From: Corynebacterium amycolatum SK46
GTDB lineage: Bacteria; Actinomycetota; Actinomycetes; Mycobacteriales; Mycobacteriaceae
DNA: 64,000 bases
Direction: 5' to 3'
NCBI RefSeq assembly: GCF_000173655.1
Contig: NZ_ABZU01000004.1
Location: forward strand, 83,423 to 147,422
Below are positions 57,066 to 64,000 of the stretch, piece by piece. The notes under the pieces were generated by a model that saw only the letters and a list, made by a program, of their open reading frames with translations, ran no database searches and was not told the DNA's origin. The first letter of the stretch is position 1. Each line of letters starts with the position of its first letter. Position numbers and translations under genes: made by a program.

Positions 57066-57602
57066 CGCCACTCCCTTCCACTAGATAGTCAAGTCTGTAC
57101 TCGTGCTTTATTAATACAACTGCACCTAGGTGCTGCTGGTTATCCCGCCCACCAGGTACACCACATCACGGAGCTTTCTGGAAAATCCCGCCGTGATGTA
57201 CGTAATAAGACAAGATACCTCCCCCATATATCCAGCGCATCACCAGGCCCACCTTTTGCGTTCGCCGAAAATCTCACCCCCATTAGGGCAAGTGGAAAAA
57301 TACGATATTAAATAGAACCGAACCTGCGATAGACTAACCGACAGCTGATGCCGCAGTATCGCTAACCCAAGTTCGCCGGAGGTGAACCTGACAGTCCAGG
57401 GGGATGGACACCGCGCACCTCGGCACAACAAAACCCTCGAATTCACCCGCGTCGGATAAAGACACCGGAAAGTTCCCAACAGGGGGAAAAATTAGTGAAA
57501 TTCTCAGAAACCTTTCCTCACGAACTGGGATTTTAGGAATTTTTATACAAAAACGGGGGTTGCAACGTGACTACTCCTTAAGAACAGTACATACTGTTAG
57601 AT
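57066..57602. other. trpD / ctaE divergent region
   Basis: 537 bp without a convincing gene. It contains a perfect palindrome GCACCTAGGTGC (57122-57133), an inverted repeat ACATCACGG (57173-57181) / CCGTGATGT (57191-57199), a candidate promoter TTAAAT-16-TAGACT (57308-57335, plus strand), and CATACT (57590-57595) 7 nt before the ctaE GTG. Confidence 0.5.
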
Positions 57603-58217
57603 GTGACGAGCGCAGTTGAAAATCAAGGTATGACAGCACCACGTCGTGCTGCGACACTGAACCGACCGAATATGGTCAGTGTCGGCACGATTGTGTTCCT
57701 GTCTCAGGAATTAATGTTCTTCGCCGGTCTGTTCGCGATGTACTTCGTGTCACGCGCGAACGGCCAGGGCGATTCGTGGGATTGGGGTACCGGCCACCTC
57801 AATGTCCCGTACGCACTAGTGATTACCGTAATCCTGGTGTCGTCTTCGTTCACTGCCCAGTGGGGCGTGTTCGCGGCCGAGCGTGGCGACGTTTTCGCAC
57901 TCCGTAAGTGGTACGCACTGTCTACCGCCCTGGGTGCAGTCTTCCTCGTCGGCCAGGCTTACGAGTACTTCACACTGGTTAGCCACGGTCTGACCATTCA
58001 GAACTCCATTTACGGTTCGGTCTTCTTCATCACCACCGGATTCCACGCAGCCCACGTCCTCGCGGGTGTGCTGGCTTTCGTTGTGGTGCTTATCCGTACC
58101 TCCAAGTCGAAGTTCACCCCGGCACAGGCCACTGCTGCCATTGTGGTCTCGTACTACTGGCACTTCGTCGACGTCGTGTGGATTGGCCTGTTCATCACCA
58201 TCTACTTCATCCAGTAG
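57603..58217 (+). CDS. ctaE: Cytochrome c oxidase subunit III
   Basis: 204 residues, five membrane helices. [15 protein letters not shown] at the N-terminus and [29 protein letters not shown] are as in corynebacterial Cta[14 protein letters not shown] and [19 protein letters not shown] are family motifs. Part of the aa3 oxidase that forms a supercomplex with the bc1 complex encoded just downstream. GTG start with no Shine-Dalgarno and CATACT 7 nt upstream. Confidence 0.95.
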   Translation: MTSAVENQGMTAPRRAATLNRPNMVSVGTIVFLSQELMFFAGLFAMYFVSRANGQGDSWDWGTGHLNVPYALVITVILVSSSFTAQWGVFAAERGDVFALRKWYALSTALGAVFLVGQAYEYFTLVSHGLTIQNSIYGSVFFITTGFHAAHVLAGVLAFVVVLIRTSKSKFTPAQATAAIVVSYYWHFVDVVWIGLFITIYFIQ

Positions 58218-58251
58218 GCCGTATTGGCCGTCCTTTGTTTAGTACGGCCTA
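58215..58251 (+). repeat. Hairpin overlapping the ctaE stop codon
   Basis: TAGGCCGTA (58215-58223) pairs with TACGGCCTA (58243-58251). The 5' arm starts with the ctaE TAG. No U-run follows; it may be an mRNA stability or attenuating element between ctaE and qcrC. Confidence 0.65.
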
Positions 58252-58292
58252 CAGCCCATCCACTTTCCACGAACAGTCTTAAAGGGAAAAAG

Positions 58293-59183
58293 ATGGAAAA
58301 CACTACCTCCGAAACCAAGGACACCACGTCCTTGGCTGCGGCCCCGAAGTCAAAGGGCCGCCGCAAGATGCGCCGTACTGCCTCCGGCATTATGGCTATG
58401 GCTCTCGCCCTCACCGGCGCGGGTTTCCTCGCTAATGCTCTGACCCCTGATGCACAGACGGCTACTGCTCAGCAGGATGAAGCCGCAATGATTCAGCAGG
58501 GTAAGGAGCTTTACGACGTTGCTTGTATTACTTGCCACGGCGCCAACCTTCAGGGCGTTAAAGACCGCGGCAAGTCGCTGATTGGCGTCGGCGAAGGCTC
58601 GGTTTACTTCCAGGTTCACTCCGGTCGTATGCCGATGCTCCGCAACGAGGCTCAGGCAGCACGTAAGACCCCGCGCTACTCCGAAGAGCAGACGCTGGCT
58701 ATCGCAGCCTACGTCCAGGCTAATGGTGGCGGCGCCGGTATCGTCCGCGACGAGGACGGCTCCATCGCTATGGAGTCGCTGCGCGGTAAGAACGCCGGCC
58801 CGAACGGTGAGATTGATAAGGCAGACGTTGCTCGCGGTTCCGAGCTGTTCCGCCTGAACTGTGCATCCTGCCACAACTTCACCGGTCGTGGTGGCGCACT
58901 GTCCAGCGGCAAGTATGCACCGGTTCTGGATCCTGCAAATGAGCAGGAGATTTACCAGGCCATGCTGACTGGCCCGCAGAACATGCCGAAGTTCTCTGAC
59001 CGCCAGCTGTCCGCTGACGAGAAGAAGGACATCATCGCTTACATCAAGAACGCCAAGGAAACTCCGACCCAAGGCGGTTGGGGTCTCGGTGGCATCGGCC
59101 CGGTTACTGAGGGTCTTGCCATGTGGATTGTAGGCATCGTCGCTCTCGTAGCGGCCGCTCTTTGGATTGGATCCCGCCGATGA
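58293..59183 (+). CDS. qcrC: Diheme cytochrome c subunit of the bc1 complex
   Basis: 296 residues from ATG 58293 (AAAGGGAAAAAG upstream). N-terminal membrane segment about 31-50, two heme c motifs CITCHG (78-82) and CASCHN (190-194), and a C-terminal membrane anchor ([18 protein letters not shown]). The diheme QcrC replaces soluble cytochrome c in actinobacteria and passes electrons directly to the aa3 oxidase. Confidence 0.95.
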   Translation: MENTTSETKDTTSLAAAPKSKGRRKMRRTASGIMAMALALTGAGFLANALTPDAQTATAQQDEAAMIQQGKELYDVACITCHGANLQGVKDRGKSLIGVGEGSVYFQVHSGRMPMLRNEAQAARKTPRYSEEQTLAIAAYVQANGGGAGIVRDEDGSIAMESLRGKNAGPNGEIDKADVARGSELFRLNCASCHNFTGRGGALSSGKYAPVLDPANEQEIYQAMLTGPQNMPKFSDRQLSADEKKDIIAYIKNAKETPTQGGWGLGGIGPVTEGLAMWIVGIVALVAAALWIGSRR

Positions 59184-60391
59184 GTAATCACGAAAACAAG
59201 AAGTACAGCTCTGAGGAGCTGTCAAAGATGAGCAATGCGGATCTCGCTCGTCTGGGTGCTGAACTCGATGACGTAACCATTGCTTACCGCAAGGAACGCT
59301 TCCCGATTGCCAATGACCCGGCTGAAAAGCGCGCGGCTCGAGGTGTCGCTATTTGGCTGGCACTTTCGGTCATTCTTGGACTGGCATTCATCGCCATCTA
59401 CCTGTTCTACCCATGGCACTACAAGGGCCACGGCGAAGAAGGTCTGTGGCTGTACACCATGTACACCCCGCTGCTGGGTATCACCCTCGGCGGCTGCATC
59501 GTCACCCTTGGTGTGGGTGCAGTTAAGTTCACTAAGCGATTCATTCCGGAAGAGATTTCGGTTCAGCGACGTCATGATGGCCCGTCCGAAGAGGTCGACC
59601 AGAAGACCATCGTTGCCCTGCTGAATGACTCTTGGCAGACATCCACTCTGGGTCGTCGCTCCGCTATCAAGGGTCTTCTTGGTACTGGCGCTGTCCTGGC
59701 TGGTATCGGCATGATTCTGCCCATCGGCGGCATGATTAAGAATCCGTGGAAGCCTCGCCACGACGTGGATGTCACCGGTGACGGCACACTGTGGACTACC
59801 GGTTGGACTCTCGTCGAAAAGGGCGAACGAGTTTACCTGGGTCGTGACACTGGTGCTATCGCTGAAGAGGGCGAGCACGGTTACACCACGAAGGGTGTTT
59901 CTCGCCTCGTCCGAATGCGCCCGGAGGATTTGTCGGCTGGTGCTATGGAGACCGTCTTCCCGCTTCCGGCTGCAGACGTCAACGACGGCGACAAGTACTC
60001 CAAGGACGCCGATGTTTACGAGCACCACATGCACTCGATTCACGGCTCCCGCAATTCGGTTATGCTGATTCGCCTGCGTGCTCAGGATGCTGAAAAGGCT
60101 GTCCTGCGCCAGGGCCAGGAAGACTTCCACTACGGCGACTACTTCGCCTTCTCAAAGATTTGTACACACATCGGTTGCCCTACTTCTCTGTACGAGCAGC
60201 AGACCAACCGCATTCTGTGCCCGTGCCACCAGTCGCAGTTCGATGCACTGCACTACGGCAAGCCAGTCTTCGGCCCCGCTGCTCGCGCTCTTCCGCAGTT
60301 GCCGATCAGCGTTGATGAGGAAGGCTACATGTACGCAAAGGGCAACTTTGTTGAGCCCGTCGGTCCGGCATTCTGGGAGCGTCAGTCATGA
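59180..60391 (+). CDS. qcrA: Rieske iron-sulfur subunit of the bc1 complex
   Basis: 403 residues. ATG overlaps the qcrC stop (ATGA at 59180-59183). Three N-terminal membrane segments, as in actinobacterial QcrA, then the Rieske domain with CTHIGCP (from residue 328) and CPCHQSQFD (about 347) binding the 2Fe-2S cluster. The twin-arginine-like [10 protein letters not shown] lies before the third membrane segment. Confidence 0.95.
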   Translation: MSNHENKKYSSEELSKMSNADLARLGAELDDVTIAYRKERFPIANDPAEKRAARGVAIWLALSVILGLAFIAIYLFYPWHYKGHGEEGLWLYTMYTPLLGITLGGCIVTLGVGAVKFTKRFIPEEISVQRRHDGPSEEVDQKTIVALLNDSWQTSTLGRRSAIKGLLGTGAVLAGIGMILPIGGMIKNPWKPRHDVDVTGDGTLWTTGWTLVEKGERVYLGRDTGAIAEEGEHGYTTKGVSRLVRMRPEDLSAGAMETVFPLPAADVNDGDKYSKDADVYEHHMHSIHGSRNSVMLIRLRAQDAEKAVLRQGQEDFHYGDYFAFSKICTHIGCPTSLYEQQTNRILCPCHQSQFDALHYGKPVFGPAARALPQLPISVDEEGYMYAKGNFVEPVGPAFWERQS

Positions 60392-62016
60392 GTAATCCAA
60401 CAAAACTAGCAACCGCTGCTAAAAATATGGATGACCGCTACACCCTGTCTGGCGGCATGCGTAAGCAGCTCAATAAGGTATTCCCTACCCACTGGTCGTT
60501 CCTTCTGGGTGAGATCGCACTGTACTCGTTCATAGTGCTCGTGCTTTCGGGTGTTTACCTCACACTGTTCTTCGACCCTTCTATGTCGAAGGTCATTTAT
60601 GACGGTGCATACGCACCGCTCAATGGCGTCGAGATGTCTCGCGCCTATGAGACCGCGCTGCAGATTTCCTTTGAGGTCCGCGGTGGTCTGTTTATTCGCC
60701 AGGTTCACCACTGGGGTGCTCTTCTGTTCGCCGTGTCCATCATGGCGCACATGTTCCGCATCTTCTTCACCGGCGCATTCCGCAAGCCGCGTGAGGCTAA
60801 CTGGGTCATCGGTTCCATCCTCCTGCTGCTGTCTGTGGCAGAGGGCTTCATGGGTTACTCCCTGCCGGACGACCTGCTTTCCGGTGTTGGTCTGCGTATT
60901 ATGTCCGCAATCATCATTGGTCTGCCGATTATCGGCACCTGGTTGCACTGGATGATGTTCAACGGCGACTTCCCGGGTGACATGATCATCCCGCGCCTGT
61001 ACATTGCACACGTGCTGATTCTCCCGGCCCTGCTGCTGGGTCTGATTGCCGCTCACCTGGCTCTGGTCTGGTACCAGAAGCACACCCAGTTCCCTGGCGC
61101 AGGTCGTACCGAGAACAACGTCGTCGGCGTTCGTATTCTCCCGATCTTCGCAGTCAAGTCCGTTTCCTTCGGTCTGATTACCTTCGGTTTCTTGGCGCTG
61201 TTCGCTGGTATCTTCCAGATCAACGCAATTTGGAACCTTGGCCCGTACAACCCGGCCCAGGTTTCCGCTGGTTCCCAGCCGGATATCTACATGCTGTGGA
61301 CTGACGGTGCTGCCCGTGTCATGCCGCCGTGGGAGCTCTACTTGGGCTCTTACACGATCCCGGCAGTCTTCTGGGTCGCTCTGCTCTGTGGTGTTCTGGT
61401 CGTCCTGCTCTTCGCTTACCCGTTCATCGAGGCTAAGATCACCGGCGATAACGCCCACCACAACCTGCTGCAGCGTCCGCGCGACGTGCCGGTTCGCTCC
61501 GGCCTGGGTGCCATGGCTCTGGTCTTCTACACCCTGCTGACCCTGTCCGGTGGTAACGACCTGATCGCATACCACTTCCAGATCTCGCTGAACGTGATGA
61601 CCTGGGTTGGCCGTATCGGTCTGATCATCCTGCCTCCGATCGCTTACTTCGTCACTTACCGAATCTGCATCGGCCTGCAGCGCTCTGACCGCGCTGTCCT
61701 GGAGCACGGCATTGAGACGGGCATCATCAACCAGCTGCCTGATGGTTCCTTCATCGAGGTCCACCAGCCACTGGGTCCGGTCGATGAGCACGGCCACGCA
61801 GTACCGCTTGAGTACCAGGGTGCTTACGTCCCGAAGACCATGAACGAACTGGGCGCCGCTGGTCACCCGGGTCGCGGTAGCTTCTTCAGCCCGGACTCCC
61901 CGGAGATTGCCGAAGAGGCAGCTCGTATCGACCACGAGAACCACGAGCAGCAGGCTCAGATGTTCCGTGACCTCGAAGCTCAGAACGCTGAAGAGCGTCG
62001 CCAGCTCGAGCAGTAA
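60388..62016 (+). CDS. qcrB: Cytochrome b subunit of the bc1 complex
   Basis: 542 residues, starting with an ATGA overlap with qcrA. Eight or more membrane helices; heme-ligating histidines in [24 protein letters not shown] and the third/fourth helices ([21 protein letters not shown]), Qo motif region MPPWELY in place of PEWY. A hydrophilic C-terminal tail of about 110 residues is typical of actinobacterial QcrB. Last gene of the ctaE-qcrCAB operon. Confidence 0.96.
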   Translation: MSNPTKLATAAKNMDDRYTLSGGMRKQLNKVFPTHWSFLLGEIALYSFIVLVLSGVYLTLFFDPSMSKVIYDGAYAPLNGVEMSRAYETALQISFEVRGGLFIRQVHHWGALLFAVSIMAHMFRIFFTGAFRKPREANWVIGSILLLLSVAEGFMGYSLPDDLLSGVGLRIMSAIIIGLPIIGTWLHWMMFNGDFPGDMIIPRLYIAHVLILPALLLGLIAAHLALVWYQKHTQFPGAGRTENNVVGVRILPIFAVKSVSFGLITFGFLALFAGIFQINAIWNLGPYNPAQVSAGSQPDIYMLWTDGAARVMPPWELYLGSYTIPAVFWVALLCGVLVVLLFAYPFIEAKITGDNAHHNLLQRPRDVPVRSGLGAMALVFYTLLTLSGGNDLIAYHFQISLNVMTWVGRIGLIILPPIAYFVTYRICIGLQRSDRAVLEHGIETGIINQLPDGSFIEVHQPLGPVDEHGHAVPLEYQGAYVPKTMNELGAAGHPGRGSFFSPDSPEIAEEAARIDHENHEQQAQMFRDLEAQNAEERRQLEQ

Positions 62017-62052
62017 AACTCCGCGGTAGGTTTTCTACTGCGCTCAATTAAG

Positions 62053-62101
62053 ACCACCCCGGTCCGCATCCACTTCGGATGTTGACCGGGGTGGTTTTTT
62101 T
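62053..62101 (+). terminator. Intrinsic terminator of the qcr operon
   Basis: ACCACCCCGGT (62053-62063) pairs with ACCGGGGTGGT (62085-62095), with an inner CATCC/GGATG stem, followed by seven T. Confidence 0.95.
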
Positions 62102-62173
62102 GTTCCCCAAATTCTTCCAAGCTTGCTTTGACTCCCACATATGTCGGATACCAAATCTGCTGTTTACCAGTAC

Positions 62174-62186
62174 TAAAATGGGCATA
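62174..62186 (+). promoter_or_regulatory. -10 box of a predicted leaderless ABC-F mRNA
   Basis: TAAAAT (62174-62179) is 6 nt before the ATG at 62186; no Shine-Dalgarno sequence. Confidence 0.5.
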
Positions 62187-63913
62187 TGTCTACCAGTCCC
62201 TCCCCCACCACCGATCTTTCGAGCGACGCCACACAGCTTGTCGCCAACGGTGTCAACTTCGACTACGAAGCCACGCCTGTTCTACGCGATGTTTCGCTCA
62301 CGCTTTCCGACGGCGATGTCCTCGGTCTGGTTGGAGACAACGGAGCCGGTAAGTCCACTCTTCTTTGGCTGCTGTCGGGTCGTCGTCGGCCCACGAGCGG
62401 TACGGTGACTCATACTGGCACGCGTGTGCTCGGTTCTCAGGAGCTGGAAGCACCTTTCGACTCCACGGTCCAGATGCTTATCGATGAGGCCCTCGGCCCC
62501 TCGAAACGTCGTCTAGCGGAGTTGGAAGAGGCAGCCGAGTCGATGGCCTTAGCAGAGACCCCAGATGAATCTGAGGCGGCAGAGAAGGCGTATTCGAAGG
62601 TTTTCTCGGACGTCATGGCTCACGATGACTGGAACGCCGAACATAACGCAGAGATTGTGCTCGACCACCTCGGCCTGACCGGTACTGCTCCGGACGGCGC
62701 TCCCCTGACAGAGCAACTTACTACGGAGATTTCAGGCGGGCAGCGGGCGCGGCTTGGGCTTGCGATCACGCTCATTCGAAAGCCAGAGATTTTGCTTCTC
62801 GACGAGCCCACCAACCATCTCGATGAACGCGGTCGCCAGCTCGTTATTGACACCATCCAGAACCACCCTGGAGTGGTTGTGGTGGCAACACATGACCGCG
62901 ACTTCCTGGATGCCGTTTGTACTGTAATTGGAGACTTGGTGCCGGGGCGGCCTGGTATCGGGCTGTTCCGTGGCAATTACTCCGACTACGCGAAGCACCG
63001 ACGCCACCAGCGTGAGCTATGGGAGCACCAGTGGCGCTCCGAGGAGCATGAACGCAATCGGTTGGAAGACACCATCGAGAATAGCGCCCGTGAGGTCTCA
63101 CCGGGTCGGGCAATGACTGACAACAACAAGATGGCTTATGACCGCCGTGGCGGTCGTGTAGAGCGGCAAATCGCGCGCCGCGTGCGTTCGGCTAAGCAGC
63201 GGCTGGATGAGCTCATTGAGGAAGGTGTGGAGCGTCCACCGGCGCTACTGGGCTTTGATGCCCCGTTGACCGCACCCCTACCGACGAAGCGCGCTGCTTC
63301 GGGGAGCGATGAGGATTTTCACATCAAGATGCGCGGTGTGGTTGTCCCAGATCGAATTCGAGTAGGTTCACTGACTGTTCGTCCCGGAGACAAGGTCGTT
63401 ATCACTGGCCCTAATGGGGCCGGCAAATCTACTTTGTTTAAGACCATCATGGGGCAAGTTGAGACGCAGGCTGGCGAGGTGCGTATCGGCGAGAACTGTC
63501 GAGTAGCCATGCTGGCCCAGGAACAAGATTGGGAAAACCCAAAGAAGTCCGCCCGTGAGTTGTACGACCTTGTGCCCAATGCTCGCGTGCCTCTCGACGA
63601 CTTTGGATTGCTTAGCCCCGAGGATGCCAATCGACCGGTAGGAAGCCTCTCCATCGGCCAGCAACGACGTGTGGCGTTAGCGTTGGTCGTAGCCACCCCG
63701 CCGGAGATCTTGCTGCTCGACGAGCCTACGAACCATCTGAGTGTGGATCTGATCGAGCAGGTCCAAGACGCGATTGCATCTGCAGAGGGCACAATTATTG
63801 TGATTACCCACGATCACCGCATGATCAACTCGCTCGAAGCGCGTCATCTGCAGGTGACTGACGGTGAGGTCATCGAACTGCCTAAGGGGCAGAAACCCGT
63901 CGAATTCGCTTGA
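62186..63913 (+). CDS. ABC-F family ATPase
   Basis: 575 residues, two ABC domains and no membrane segment. Domain 1: GDNGAGKST (Walker A), ISGGQRARLGL (signature), ILLLDEPTNHLDE. Domain 2: GPNGAGKST, LSIGQQRRVALAL, LLLDEPTNHLS. The linker (about 260-370) is long and basic (RRQIARRVRSAKQRLDEL-like), as in ribosome-acting ABC-F proteins that relieve stalling or antibiotic block. Which ABC-F subgroup is not decidable by eye; antibiotic resistance is possible but unproven. Confidence 0.9.
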   Translation: MSTSPSPTTDLSSDATQLVANGVNFDYEATPVLRDVSLTLSDGDVLGLVGDNGAGKSTLLWLLSGRRRPTSGTVTHTGTRVLGSQELEAPFDSTVQMLIDEALGPSKRRLAELEEAAESMALAETPDESEAAEKAYSKVFSDVMAHDDWNAEHNAEIVLDHLGLTGTAPDGAPLTEQLTTEISGGQRARLGLAITLIRKPEILLLDEPTNHLDERGRQLVIDTIQNHPGVVVVATHDRDFLDAVCTVIGDLVPGRPGIGLFRGNYSDYAKHRRHQRELWEHQWRSEEHERNRLEDTIENSAREVSPGRAMTDNNKMAYDRRGGRVERQIARRVRSAKQRLDELIEEGVERPPALLGFDAPLTAPLPTKRAASGSDEDFHIKMRGVVVPDRIRVGSLTVRPGDKVVITGPNGAGKSTLFKTIMGQVETQAGEVRIGENCRVAMLAQEQDWENPKKSARELYDLVPNARVPLDDFGLLSPEDANRPVGSLSIGQQRRVALALVVATPPEILLLDEPTNHLSVDLIEQVQDAIASAEGTIIVITHDHRMINSLEARHLQVTDGEVIELPKGQKPVEFA

Positions 63914-63935
63914 TGCGGAATCACATACGGACTAA

Positions 63936-63971
63936 GGATCCTAACCAGCGAGGTAACACTAGTTAGGATCC
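63936..63971 (+). repeat. Inverted repeat downstream of the ABC-F gene
   Basis: GGATCCTAAC (63936-63945) pairs with GTTAGGATCC (63962-63971), 16-nt loop. No U-run follows immediately; weak terminator or operator candidate near the window end. Confidence 0.55.
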
Positions 63972-64000
63972 CCAACTCGTCCAAACAAAAAAGTCTCGGG

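Noticed and set aside
57404..57619. 71-codon open frame before ctaE
   Set aside because: No ribosome binding site, no similarity, and it runs into the ctaE start in another frame.
63982..64000. Possible start of a further terminator at the window end
   Set aside because: Only an A-run and a few bases are visible; it cannot be judged.

Overview
The window is chromosomal DNA from a high-GC actinobacterium, almost certainly a Corynebacterium or a close relative. The evidence is the gene order, which follows the Corynebacterium/Mycobacterium division and lipoglycan locus, the meso-DAP-type MurE, Wag31 (DivIVA), the FtsL-like protein with a Pro/Ala tail, PimB', MptA, LppM, PknL and the diheme QcrCAB-CtaE oxidase genes. 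I cannot name the species. I see no prophage, insertion sequence, CRISPR array, tRNA or rRNA gene.

Layout. 1-9.4 kb: accessory and housekeeping genes (end of a sugar-lactone oxidase, rarD, rluD-lspA operon, two lipoproteins, asparaginase, acetyltransferase, DNA polymerase IV). 9.4-13.1 kb: ileS behind a T-box leader. 13.1-33.9 kb: the complete dcw cluster, all on the minus strand and transcribed from mraZ at the right towards wag31 at the left (mraZ, rsmH, ftsL-like, ftsI, murE, murF, mraY, murD, ftsW, murG, murC, ftsQ, ftsZ, pgeF, sepF, yggT, wag31). It makes lipid II, places it at the septum and controls polar growth. 34.6-44.2 kb: DUF3040, HEPN-like, GNAT, lppM, metF, idsA, then mptA flanked by carotenoid genes crtI and crtB. 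44.2-53.8 kb: Rv2175c-like regulator and pknL (Ser/Thr kinase), aroG, exoribonuclease, plsC, glucokinase, pimB', two NlpC/P60 wall hydrolases. 54.4-64 kb: exonuclease/GIY-YIG protein, a frameshifted trpD, ctaE-qcrC-qcrA-qcrB, and an ABC-F ATPase.

Regulation visible in the DNA is rich. There is a T-box before ileS, a c-di-AMP (ydaO-type) riboswitch before an NlpC/P60 gene, and an mraW-type RNA hairpin fused to an intrinsic terminator between mraZ and rsmH. The mraZ promoter is covered by 10-bp-phased MraZ boxes. Many genes have a TANANT -10 box 6-8 nt before the start codon, which predicts leaderless mRNAs.

The most unexpected signal is a short polar DNA word, GCTTNACGACG. I count 20 copies (17 on the plus strand), in several reading frames and in non-coding DNA, where about 0.1 would be expected by chance. 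Its function is unknown to me.
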